Assembly: GCA_903813345.2 (NCBI GenBank)
Contig: CAIIXF020000007.1
Location: forward strand, 10,235,730 to 10,299,729
DNA from: Owenia fusiformis
Taxonomy: Eukaryota; Annelida; Polychaeta; Sabellida; Oweniidae
Direction of reading: 5' to 3'
Length of the DNA stretch: 64,000 nt
The position numbers and the translations under genes are program-made. The stretch's first letter is position 1. Every line of letters begins with the position of its first letter. Positions 47,080 through 58,129 of the stretch are shown piece after piece. The notes beneath the pieces are model-generated. The model was not told the origin of the DNA and did not search any database. It worked only from the letters and a program-made list of their open reading frames with translations.

Positions 47080-48180
47080 CCATGCCAGTTGAATATCTCA
47101 CCATCATAATACCCTATATCCCCTTTGGGGTCTACATAGAATCAACTGATAAACCAACAACATAATACCCTAAACCGGCCATTTGTTTCTTATCCCAATA
47201 AACACCACAGCCTGATCGGACACAGCCCACAACTCGACATATATAACCTATTACAACCAAACACAACCTAGATCACCAATCATGCAACAGTACAATAGAA
47301 CATAACCCAGTGTCAAAATACTCAGAACACAATATAGCATAACCCAGCACCAAAGCCAGCATGGCGCAACCTGACTTACAACCACCAAAACACAACCGCC
47401 TGTCAGATTAACACAATATGTCACAACCCAATAATAAGACAACAAAGACAAACACAACCAATTGTTGAATTAACTCAACACAATTGTGCACAATCCAACA
47501 CTAAACAATAAAAACACAATCAGGCACAACCAATAAAACACAACTAAACTAACAACCATGAAAACACATCGAACTGTGAAATTATCAACACACAATTTGG
47601 CACAACCCAATGTTAAACCAACAAAAGCAAACACAGCCCATTGTTCAAGTAACACAACAATTTTTCAAAACCCAAAACCAAACAATCAAAACAAAATCAG
47701 GCACAGGCAAAAAACACATTATAATTGTAATACCGAGATACACAACTAACTTAACCCAATTGGAGACAACGCCAATCACACAACACAATCAGACAAAACA
47801 AGATACCTCACCCGACTAGCCACAACCAGCTAGCCAACCAACAGAACATATTCACAAGAGAAAACAACCCATTATAAGATTAACATAACACAATGGGACA
47901 CAACCCGATACTAAATCACCAGACTAACAACCATCAAAAGAGAACCTAGTCTCAAACGTACACAACACATTTCGGCAAAACCTATACCTACTTGACACTA
48001 ACCCACCATTACACAACCAGGCTTAGTGAAATACTCAATCGATTTACTCAACCCATCAAAACACAATCAGGCACAACCAATAAACCACAACGAAACGTTG
48101 ATACCGATTTACCCAACTAAGTTATTCCAACTGGAGACAATCGCACAAAACTATCGGGGACAACCCGATATCTACTGAAT
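47080..48180. repeat. Degenerate CACAACC-rich tract
   Basis: About 1.1 kb almost free of G on the plus strand, built from diverged units such as AACACAATCAGGCACAACCA and CACAACCCRATACTAAA. The apparent hydrophobic minus-strand frames (47251-47457, 47470-47655) are by-products of GTGTTG codons. The inverse tract recurs at 57400-57600, 60050-60580 and 61390-61490. Confidence 0.8.
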
Positions 48181-48219
48181 ATGTACTTGAATAACAATCC
48201 CCCCCCCCTTCCCTATCAT

Positions 48220-48790
48220 CACAAGGCTGCTAATGAAGAACACATCATGGACCACTACCCAAGAGTTAGGAACATCTGGGGCCCCTACCGTGACTCATAT
48301 GTAAGAGAGAAGATCCGTCACAGGATCTTGATGTCAGGCCTGTCTTTACAAAAATGAAAATAGGAAATGATACGCCAATATCATCATCCTAGGATCAAAG
48401 AAATATACTCTACCTGTTACATAATCACTGACGGTGGTTCGGGGAAGCTTGGGCACTAAACTTTAGGGCACTAGTCTCCCTGGACCCCCAAACGAGGCCG
48501 CTTACTATTTGACAGAACGCATGACTTGATGCGTGTTCAAGTCAACGGGAAGAAGCTACCTGGCTAGAAATTTTTTCAAAATCATTCAGTTTTTCATCAT
48601 ACTGAGCACTTCTCGGGAGTTTTAAGCCAAAGATGCACTCCCCCTTTGCCACAAGCTGGATACGGGCAATAGTGATGCGGGGCGCCATCTTTAGACCCAA
48701 TATCACTTTCATTGTCGAGGTCAGGAACACGCTACTATACTCAAACTAAGCCCAAGACCCTGCTCTATATGAATTCGGAGCGTGACTTAA
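48220..48790 (-). other. GC-richer island inside the TIR element
   Basis: Base composition is clearly higher in G+C than its surroundings. The minus strand has a 62-codon open frame (48730-48542) reading KMAPRITIARIQLVAKGE...; no family recognised. The matching region of the second copy diverges at this point (57380), so the island may be a late addition or captured host DNA. Confidence 0.4.
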
Positions 48791-49819
48791 GGCACAAAAT
48801 ATATATTCAGGTGGCCTAGCTGCTAACCATTGGTTTGATGTCCCTAAGAAATTGACTATACGGTATTACTATTGGCCCCAGAAACGATAGACCTTACATC
48901 TGCCTATTAGCAAATGTGACTAAAGCTTTATTTGTAAAAATTGCAGGCCCATCGTTTATAATCAAATATATCGGCAGATAAGGCTATTACTTCATCAAAA
49001 TTAGCACGACACACATGATAACATATGTGTGTTACTAAAATTATACATTTAGGGAAAAATTTATCAAGATTTGAAGGACAAAATAGATACGGAGACAACT
49101 ACGCACAGAAAGTGTTAGTCTACGTACCGTTGTACTTTCGGTATTGCTGTTGGTATCACAAACGTATTGAGTACACTTTTACTACATCGATGCGTTACGG
49201 ATTTTGATACGGGTAGCTAAAACGTTTTGCGAAACATGTACACTGTAATTATTGCAATACCATTCCATACAGTGTAAAATGAATTGAACATACCATTTAA
49301 AAAACTCGATTTATTTCAAACAATAAACAAATTCATTCACCAAATTTTAGTCAAATTATACACAGCACATTGTGCTTGTTCATATAGTGATACCTTTAGA
49401 ACTAAAAACTATAGAATCGAAGGGTAAAATCGGATACGTAAATGACCAACGTACAAAAGCCTCATTTTTCGTGTTTTCAGTATCATTTCACGTATAAATT
49501 GAACTGACTACGCATAATTCTGATAAATACGTTACGGATACGGATCCGTGGAGCTAAAAAACGTTTTGCGAAACCTCTCTAATAACGTCCCTTATACCTA
49601 TTTATTACAGGTCGTGTAGACCATTGATGCCCGATTTATAGCAAAAACATTGACTTTTGCACGTTGATGATGATGCGCCTTTTTTAATAGATCTCATATC
49701 TTAGAAGGGTATCAGTTCCCAAAAAATTCTAGATGACCTAACATATTTTGCCATGCACTGCGCCTATTCATTTGGCAATTCAGTTGTAAATTTTCTCTTG
49801 AAAAAATAAATCTTCCAAA

Positions 49820-50611
49820 GGAAGAGGTGCGTTTATTGGCAAATACCCCTATGGTCAAAATAAATAATTCTTAGGTGTAACATGAAGAATAGAATGTCAT
49901 ATAACTCTTTGGAAAAAAGTGCTTGGGCACACATACGCTGAGATAGGGGCCATTTAGTTTAGTAAGGTTGTATTGACTTACATGGGGCTGTGCATCATTG
50001 ACTTAACATGAGGATATCAGCAGATCCCAATAGAGGCCATTGGTATTTATTGATTATCACAAAAATACCAAAAATACACTAAGACCTGAATCGATTGCAA
50101 ACCTAATAACTTCACAATATGACACTAATGGTTTATCTCATCAAATGTGCAAATATGAAGTTTGCAATCGATTTAGGTCATACTTAAAATTAAAAGATTG
50201 TACATTTTTTCATCACTTTTTTCCCTACAAAATGGCTATAGAAAAATGCTCCAAAAACAACTTTTACACTTATCAAAAACCATACAACTTTGTAAAACCA
50301 AAGAATATACTATTTTATTTCATTATGTAGTAAAATATTTGGATAAGATGTAGGGATGCGTAGGATGCAAATGGATTTTGACAGACACAAAAATACTTCC
50401 TGGTTTGGAATCATATGCCTCTACACTTCATGATTGAATTATGACCGTAATAAGTGGCCTATACATCAATACAGCGCTGAATATACTCGTAGGTCAACAA
50501 GATACTAGTGTGCATATAAATGTAATAATTAAAGCAGAATACTCATTTTGAAAAACCAGATGAATTATTTTTTTCTCATGGGGAGATCCCAATGGAGGGT
50601 GCATATGGTCC
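49820..50611 (+). mobile_element. Dispersed 0.7-kb repeat, copy B
   Basis: Same element as 4247-4969. Here the unoccupied site is known from the partner arm near 45549 (CAACAAATTTGGAGG): the flanks CCAAA and TTTGTTG rejoin exactly, with no base duplicated. Right TIR (GTGCATATGGTCC) is degraded. The 96-codon frame at 50040-50330 is not supported as a gene. Confidence 0.8.
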
Positions 50612-50861
50612 TTTGTTGAGTTTTCTTGCAGAAATCGCCTAATCCCCCCCCTCCATCCATTTTGTACGATCACCGGGCGTGATGGTGTGATGTTTTCTTT
50701 CTTATGGTTTTATACTTTGGGAATACCACCGTATTTTGTTACATTCAATGCATTCTTTGTATATCATTATTTTCTCAGATGTTCATTTTATGTGTTCTAC
50801 AAATTTGCTATCATGTTCAACACTTTTGTGACGCTTAATCCAGTCTATGAATACATGTTTG

Positions 50862-52377
50862 AATGCAACTCGCAAGAAAAGACCAAACTTGGTAGATCAC
50901 TTTATCCTGCATTGGGATACACTAGACAAACAGGTTGGAATTAACACATAATAATCAGCGATTAATTTTTTAGAATAATCATTAATAACCAGACACAGTC
51001 TGATCCTGACCTAATTATAACTTTTAAAGGCTAGGTACAATGGCAACAGGCATGGCCTGGCGATAATCACTTTTTTCTTTACTGAATAACCGACCAACTG
51101 ATTATCGTGATTGATTAAACTTCAAAGGGCTAATTACAAATGACACTGCTGGAATACAATCTCTTGTCTAAATAAAATGATCAACCTGTCTGTGATAAGA
51201 AGTATAAAGGAATTTAAAATGTATCTAATATATTATACAATTAGACAGACTGGCTATTTTAATCCGTTATGAAAAGCCATTTGTCTTTTCCACAACAGGA
51301 TGTTTCTACGGAAGTTAATTTGTTTATCTTAGGGTCTAGAGGCATTGTCCCTTGACGCTTTTATGAAATAAATGAACTTTTTGATGGGCTACAATTGTAT
51401 ATTCTTACATTACATTATTTTCATTTTAGGTCTCTCTTATTACATGTAGTTGCATTGCAGAAGTCTAATGTTATTCTCTCCGTGTGCCGAAAGTACTTAT
51501 ACCCGTAGCCAAGGGGTGGGGGTGGTTCAAGGAGTGCGAGTGAACAGAATTCGAATTGAATACAAAATAAATACGTAACATATAAATATATAAGTACATA
51601 ATGTCTAGCCAAGTCTTCTTACATTTTCTGAACTTCAAATGCGCATTTTGACGTGTGGTAACAAAATACAAAATAAATACTTATGTTTCTCCAGGTTGTT
51701 TTTATATTAATTTGGCAATAAAACATGCATAAAGAGATAACAAATTGTGCACTGTGCACAACCCGAATTCCCTCCCCGATCGGGTCGCGTTTACTGTGTA
51801 TGTTATAATGTACAAAAGTAATGTAATAAAGACAATAATGCCCCCCCCCCTATTGCAACATTTTTTCAATTAATAGTATTAGCTCGGCGCATCAACACAC
51901 ACGTTTGATTAAAATAATTCAAATCAAAGTTCCAAATGAATAAAGATAATGAAGGTTCTGTTTGACTTTCGAGAACAAGAATTTGTCCAGTCAAAAATAG
52001 ATTTCTAATATTTGATCTTGATCAGATGTATTTATTGATCCTTGTTTTTAAAACTACAGATGGTTCACTTAATTCTGAAGTAAACAAAAAATAATCCTAT
52101 ACATGATTACTTGGTTCCCATGATACTGCCTATAAGCTATAATACTCATTTATCAAAACAGATATTAATTAATCCGTCCGTCTGATTGCATTTTGTTCCC
52201 TGGCTCAAACTAAGCAAACCCTCATTACAGTTCTTAATTCTTCACTTGAAACGATTTAGCCAACATGATACAATATTAAATTTGATTAATTATACACGTA
52301 TAAAGCCTAGTGTTATTAAAACCCATAAATGCTCACAATATAAATATAGTTTATTGTTATAACACAATAACAGATAT
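50862..52377. other. Unassigned interval with ATAATCAG-type repeats
   Basis: Near 50948-51110 there are several GATAATCA/ATAACCAG strings in both directions, mirrored at 53810-54030. Otherwise no coding signal; a 10-C run lies at 51841. Confidence 0.4.
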
Positions 52378-52680
52378 CAGGGGCGTAGCCTACTTTCAGT
52401 CAGGGGGGAGTGTGATTGCCAAAAATATTTCGGTTTTCAGTCGGGGGGGGGGGTGATTGTGACATAAACAGGGGGGGGGGGGGGGTTCGATTATGACATA
52501 AACAAGCCAAAAATGATTTGTATATTGAATTTTACAAAAACTGGATGCAAGTTCCTTCCAAAGTGAGCTAGAAGCTTCAAATAAAAAGCATTTAAAACTC
52601 TTTGAGTCCTCTTTCTCAGGGTTTTTAATCTTTATTGGTTTTCGCAACCCCCCCCCCCTCCTCCTTGGCTACGCCTATGG
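52378..52680. mobile_element. CAGGGGCGTAG MITE, second copy
   Basis: CAGGGGCGTAGCCTACTTTC at the left, TTGGCTACGCCTATGG at the right, long G and C runs just inside. Interior aligns with 31906-32140 (GCTTCAAATAAAAAGCATTT). Confidence 0.75.
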
Positions 52681-52707
52681 ATGTTTAGAAAGTTTCAAAT
52701 CAATAAC

Positions 52708-52990
52708 TCGGCAACCAACCACGCAAGTAACCAACAAAGCAACCAAGCAAACGACCATCTAAGCAAGCAGGAAACTAAGCAAGTAAAAAGCAAACCATGC
52801 AACTTACAAATAAAGCAAGCAAACAACCGACAAACCAACCAAGCAAGTAGCTAATTAAACTCTAATGCAAGAAACCAAGGAAGCAGCAAGGCAACAAAGA
52901 AAGAATTTTAGCAAGTAAACGGCCAATCAAGCAATCAATCGTGCTAATAAACAAGCAAACAAACAATCTACCATCCAAGCAACTAATTAA
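52708..52990 (+). repeat. Degenerate CAAG/CAAC tetranucleotide tract
   Basis: Long run of CCAAGCAA, GCAAGCAA and CAACCAAG units with interruptions. Simple-sequence DNA; no ORF of interest. It immediately follows the MITE. Confidence 0.75.
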
Positions 52991-54056
52991 CACAATTCAA
53001 TAAGATTAAAATTTAACCTTGCGCACATTTGCTCTACGGTAATAATGAGTAATATAGAACTATCATATTGATTGCATTTATTAAACACAGAAATGAAACA
53101 CATTGGAGCATACATGTAGTTAAATGATTGGGGACGGGAGGGGGTAGTAAACACACGGGATACTGAATTCTTCCTCTTAAACTTAATTTTCAGTGCTTGA
53201 ATGAAGGCTTCCCTTTAACAGATTTAGGGAGTTTCACTACTAGTTTCACTGAGATTGAAGTTTTTCAATTGCCTTTGTTATAACATCTTATTTCAATACA
53301 CTGGATATTATGTAAAAGTATTGATGTGTATTTCTTATTCCCGACAATCGAATTTCATATCAAACATTTTAATTATAGTTTTACAGTGGTATCACAACGT
53401 CATTGCTTCTATAAATGCAACACATTTACCAGATTTTGGATTGGACTTTCTACACGATGATAAAATATTTTCTTGGTGATATTCTTTAATTACTACTAAT
53501 TAGTATAAACTATTGATTGAATTGCAGAAATCTGCTGCATTATAATTGCTAATGAAAAATCTCGAATCCCGGTAATTGAAGTTGGACAGCTAAATAAAAT
53601 CTAACATTAAATGAAATTCTAAAAATGTGTTTCTTTTATTTTTTGTTTGGTTGATAATGAATTAAAAAAGATATTTGAATGAAAAATTCAATTTTGCAAA
53701 AACTCATATTCTTTAGCTGGACAAAAGCTATAGTTTGTTTATTCAACGGATAATAATTGGAAGCACTAGACGCATAAATAGCAGACGGTTCTTAATTGCT
53801 AATGAAAACAAAGCGATAATCAGTTGGGGGAATAATCACTTGACATAATAATCAGTTGGAATTTTGCCATTGGCTACACATTAATAAGAATTGATTATCC
53901 TAATAACCAGTGAAAACACTGGTTATTTTTGATTAATAAGTTTTGATAATCAGCGATAACCAGCAATAATAGTCTCGATAATAGGTTTTAACCAGATAAT
54001 AATCATTTATTCACTGATTATTTGTGATTAAAATTGTTTATATTTGGTCACTTCGC
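52991..54056. other. Unassigned interval; inverted ATAATCAGTTGG repeats at its end
   Basis: 53810-54030 carries CGATAATCAGTTGGGGG, ATAATAATCAGTTGG, CCAGTGAAAACACTGG (a 16-bp palindrome near 53911) and related strings that mirror 50948-51110. No gene supported in 53000-53800. Confidence 0.45.
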
Positions 54057-54059
54057 CCA

Positions 54060-54260
54060 GTGATAATGTATCTTGCCTTACAACAAGTCAAACACACAAG
54101 CAAATGGAAAGCTATGTGTTTGCATGGCCCTTACTCACCAGACATGGCTCACAGAGACCTGAAAAAGGTGGTATTCTACGGGGTGCATGTCATAAGTGAA
54201 GGTGGCTTAAAACATATGTTCATGGACTTGATTCCCGACTTGATCAAACGTCCTTAAAAA
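54060..54260 (+). pseudogene. Mariner-like transposase C-terminal relic
   Basis: KWKAMCLHGPYSPDMAHRDL is the third-Asp block (YSPDxAPxD) with substitutions, followed by a degraded tail. In inverted form at 50700-50860. Confidence 0.6.
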
Positions 54261-54653
54261 TGTGTTGAACATAATGAAAAATATATAGGACATCTAGAAT
54301 GAACATCTGAGAAAATAATGATGAACAAAAATGCATTGAATGTAACAAAATTTGTTTGTATTCCCATAGTATGAAACCATTAAGAAAGAAAACATCGCAA
54401 TACTTTCATTCTTTTTTGACTGCTCTGGGTACCCTCGACACGGGTTGCCATGGTTACAATAGAATGCGCAATATTAATTGTAACATACTATAATTTATGT
54501 TATGTACGTATAATTAGTAGATCAATGTTCTGTGAGAAAATGAGATAGATTCAATAATATTTACAAAAGTTAAAGCATTTTTGATCTTATTTTATGATCA
54601 CCCTGTACACATACATGAAGCTTCGACTTAAGGTGGCAAACCTGTTTATTTTT

Positions 54654-54890
54654 TCGTGAAGCCACTCAGTAAAATTACGATTTCTCTGCACCCTGATGTC
54701 CAATCAACATCATTCGAGTATCTATGTGTTCCTGACACGTTTGGGCATCCGGTAATGACTTTTTATTTTTTCGTGAAGCCACTCAGTGAAATAACGATTT
54801 CTCTGCAACCTGATGTCCAATCAAGATCATTCAAGTATCTATGTGTTCCTGGCACGTTTGGGCGTCCGTTTGGGCGTCGCGTTTCTCTTA
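54654..54890. repeat. Two tandem 117-bp units, open in several frames
   Basis: CGTGAAGCCACTCAGT starts units at 54657 and 54774; period 117 bp is 39 codons, so both strands keep open frames across the units. Of seven differences most change an amino acid in either strand, arguing against selection on protein. Confidence 0.7.
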
Positions 54891-54968
54891 AACCATTCAT
54901 TAAAACATTCTGAAAATTTTACACATCGTCAATTTAATGGTCAACTTTTGGATGGTAACATTATAATT

Positions 54969-54992
54969 TGAAATATATATATATATATATAT
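54969..54992. repeat. AT dinucleotide microsatellite
   Basis: About eleven AT units in a row. Ordinary simple repeat. Confidence 0.85.
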
Positions 54993-56165
54993 GTGGACCT
55001 TATTTACAAAAGGTGGAGTGAAGTATAGTACCTAGTTTGGTCAATAGAGGGAACATTAATCTGTCCCCGGGAGGATTTTCCCCGGGAATGTTACTATATG
55101 TGAGTAGTATAATCAACAAACGGCTCCCTTTTCAATCCCATCATGCATGTCTTACTTCAAATATATACGTTTTCTGATTGGTGAATTTCTACTTGGGAAT
55201 GCACCTAATTAGTTTTGGCATGCAGCTCAATTCGATATCAAAGAAATTGTAATCGAGCTAATTTGTGCGTCCCTCGGTTAGCTAACAGCAATCAAAATCA
55301 TCTGTACACCCCAGCAATATTTTGGTTGATGGATAAATGAGAAATACGTTTTTATATGTGAAGTGACTATAGGATTGATAAACCTGGTAACATGAAACTG
55401 CATCATACTCCATTGTCTTTGTAACCAGACATATAAAACAGTTTTATATGTCTTTGTTGTAACATGAGGAATGTACTATGTAATATTTGTAAAGTGAAAA
55501 TTAAAATACAATCATTCAATTTGTCACTAGCGGTAATTTAGCAGATGTACAATGTATTATGATTGGTCTCAAACCCAGGGGCTCCAAGGGGGAAAGATGA
55601 AACATTTACAAAGTTGATGAGGTCCCCGATGAGGTCTCGCAAAAACAAATGTAATATTTGACATTTATCCTTTAGAAATAACGTAGTGTTACTACTTGGT
55701 GTTACTATAGCTGTACCATCAATTCTGTGAATAAGGTACGAATGAAATTGTGGTCCAATACATTATTTTAAGGGATCGAATACCTCTGATCAATGTTACA
55801 CTCCCGGGGTTACAATCACATTCAATTTTCAACATTTGCAAAAGCAAAAAGGGAACGCCGCATTTGCAAAAGTATTGATATTATGATTTCTCTCATGCGT
55901 CGGACAAGAATATCGTCTGGTTCCAGTGAAGTTCCAGTGAAGATGACCCACTACGGGGCGGTCCTGATAAAATCAAGAGGGGCAAACCGATGAAAATAAT
56001 TATTGGCCTCTGTACTAGATCCGATCATCGGGTTATTAGCCGAACAGACAATTACAAATGAACGGGTACTTTGAAAAAAGTACAGGCGAATGGACACATT
56101 TTCTATAATTTATTTTAAAATTTGTTTTTAAAAGGATACATTATTTTTCAATATCATACATCCCA
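54993..56165. other. Unassigned interval
   Basis: Contains CCCCGGGAGGATTTTCCCCG, a tight inverted repeat near 55065-55088. No gene supported. Confidence 0.4.
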
Positions 56166-56518
56166 TATAGGTTTGACAGCCTTAACTCCCCAATGGGTTC
56201 CTTTATTTTCTGCACCTCCGAACTGTCCCAATATGTTTGGAGAAGATATCAATTTTGCGTTCCATAAAGTTAAATTCAATTTTCTCTTTATTAACTTATA
56301 TATTTGTTAGAACTTCGGATGGATGCATATTCTGCACGTTACATGATTTGTGGCAATTTCCCACTTATTGTAAATGGCGAAAACTTAGAAAAGTGAGGAA
56401 TTGGACATCTGCAGCCCTACAAATATTTTTTTCTCTTCACAATTCAAACATGAAAAGGCTTTAACACGTAGACCAATAGAAGGGGCTAAAGGTTGCTAAT
56501 TTTGCGGAGGCGAGTGTA
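56166..56518. mobile_element. Truncated copy of the CACTCC fold-back family
   Basis: From about 56230 it parallels 17150-17524: CTTCGGATGGATGCATATTCTG, GGCTTTAACACGTAGACCAAT and the terminal GGAGGCGAGTG, followed by TA. The left arm is missing. Confidence 0.6.
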
Positions 56519-57379
56519 CTACTGAAATTAAAAGCTCATATTTATTGTTTCACAACTATTTCTAGTTACTTTGACGTAATGTAACGAAATAGAGGAGGTT
56601 GACTATTCTCATTCTGTAAGCTGTTTTCTATCTTTAAATACATGTCCTGAATGTCATACGTTAAGCTCCATATTATAATTTTGTACCAAGGAACGTAATC
56701 TAGTCGGAATTAAAAAATGCCTCCGGTTTGGAATTTTTGGTTTAAATGAAGCTGTAATTTATTCATTTAGTCCCTCGCTTTTAAACCTTGGCGGAATAAC
56801 ACAGGCAGCCAGGATTAAATCAAATGACAAAACGAAACGATCGTGCGTAATCAGATCTCATCATTTATAGTTGAAATTAATAAAGTGGGGCATTGTACAA
56901 TGAAGGACAGATTTCGACGCATGTCTTTCATGGGAGTAGTTGTGAGTGTTCGGCAGTGTTCGTCATGTGTGTTAAAAACTCCCTTTAAAATGGAGGATAA
57001 CGTTTTCTGCATCGGGTCCGTCACAAAGCTCGAACATTTACAACGATGTGTTATTCGAGAATACAATATACCATCAGAGTTTGTGAATTGTTGATAGAAA
57101 TTTGTGTTTACAGAGAAACATCTCTCCAGCAGAAATTCCAAAACGCAATTTCGCAAGAAAATATTTTAAAAATGCAAGAAAATAATGCAGTGAATGCATC
57201 AGTTAAAAAACATTAAAAATAGTTTCATAGCATACGGTTAATCGAGTGATTGAGTGATCATAACTAATATATTTAAGAAAATGAACATATTAACGAACAA
57301 ATAGTTCAGACGACTTTACTTGTTAAGTAGACAGAACTTCAAAAAGCGGTTAGAATCTGTACTTCTAAAACGTTCCAAG
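56519..57379. other. Unassigned interval with overlapping opposite frames
   Basis: 56843-57094 (+, 83 codons) and 57156-56851 (-, 101 codons) overlap almost completely; at most one could be real. Neither has a family signature. A single-exon remnant of a gene is possible but unsupported. Confidence 0.3.
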
Positions 57380-58129
57380 GGGGAGTATGTATCGGGTGGT
57401 CCACGATTGTGTTGTGTGGTTGCCCGGTTGTGGTTGTCTCTATTTAGAGAAGCTTAGTTGGATAAACTGATATCACCGTTTCATAGGTTGTGCCTGGTTG
57501 TGTTTTGATTGTTTGATTTAATCGAGTTTAATTAATTGGGTATTTGGTTAAGCCTGGTTGTGTTATGGTAGGGTTTTTGTCAGGTAGCACTGTGCAAAAA
57601 GCCAAATATAGTAGCGTATAAGTGGCAAACTATTTGTGAATATAGTTCAGTATATCCTCACTATATGTATTTGGTATGGGAAACAAACTATTCTTGCCTC
57701 AGAAGCGGAACATTTAGTATTGGTGGTTTATACTCTACGATACTAAATATCGTTTGAACTATTCTCCTATTATTCTTAAGAGCCAGGAATAGTAGGATAT
57801 AAGTACATAGAAAAGATGAGTATAGTATGTATTACGTAATCTAAAAACAAACTATACGCCTCTTATACACGAGGCTATATATTCTTTGATGTGCCTTAAT
57901 TTGCTTGGAGTTAATCCTATTTTATTTTTCAATTAAGCGCTAATGTAAACAAATAAAATCATGCATTTCACTTCATCAAACTTAATGTCTTAGATCTCAT
58001 TTAAAATTTTATGATGTTGAAGTATATGATTTTAAATGAACGTAACCATTTTAAAAATGTCAATACAAAAAGTGGAATGAAAAATTTGGGTATATTTCAA
58101 ATATAAATCGGTAAACCCTTTATTCTCCG

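Larger units (their letters stand above)
46198..49579. mobile_element. 3.4-kb TIR element, ends GAGAGGTTTCGCAAAACG, TAATA duplication
   Basis: Left GAGAGGTTTCGCAAAACG (46198-46215) and right CGTTTTGCGAAACCTCTC (49562-49579) match perfectly, then continue imperfectly through TAGCT and CGGAT-rich sequence. TAATA at 46193-46197 and 49580-49584; the homologous arm at 45786-45805 gives the empty site. Interior: terminal region to 47080, a CACAACC-rich tract (47080-48180), a GC-richer island (48220-48790) and an extra internal end-like string GTAGCTAAAACGTTTTGCGA at 49213. No transposase. A second copy lies at 57380-63991. Confidence 0.87.
45476..50681. mobile_element. CACGCC-type palindromic element, copy B, with ATGGT target duplication
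   Basis: Ends CACGCCCGGTGATCGTACAA and its inverse TTGTACGATCACCGGGCGTG; ATGGT flanks at 45471-45475 and 50682-50686. The mariner-like arm at 54395-54420 shows the unoccupied site. The arms are long: 45476-45880 is inverse to 49585-49819 plus 50612-50681, with an inner GGATGGAGGGGG/CCCCCCTCCATCC module at 45868-46110. Without nested DNA it is about 1 kb. No ORF. Confidence 0.85.
45267..54607. mobile_element. Palindromic mariner-like composite
   Basis: Left end TACAGGGTGATCATAAA (45267) and right end TTTATGATCACCCTGTA (to 54607). The left arm (45269-45475 continued at 50687-50860) is the inverse of the right arm (54060-54605), both corresponding to the 3' half of a mariner-like element. Further inverted material (CCAACTGATTATCG near 51091; CGATAATCAGTTGG at 53813) lies inward. 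The left arm is broken by the 45476-50681 element. Confidence 0.65.

Noticed and set aside
47251-47655. Minus-strand frames resembling multi-pass membrane proteins
   Set aside because: Their Val/Leu/Cys-rich composition follows directly from the GTGTTG/CACAAC repeat tract; no domain structure and overlapping frames are open for the same reason.
52708-52990. CAAG/CAAC tract as a telomeric or centromeric satellite
   Set aside because: Too degenerate and short; looks like ordinary simple-sequence expansion next to a MITE.
56843-57156. Overlapping 83-aa and 101-aa frames as a small gene
   Set aside because: Complementary frames cannot both be real and neither shows known motifs or splice partners; left as unassigned.
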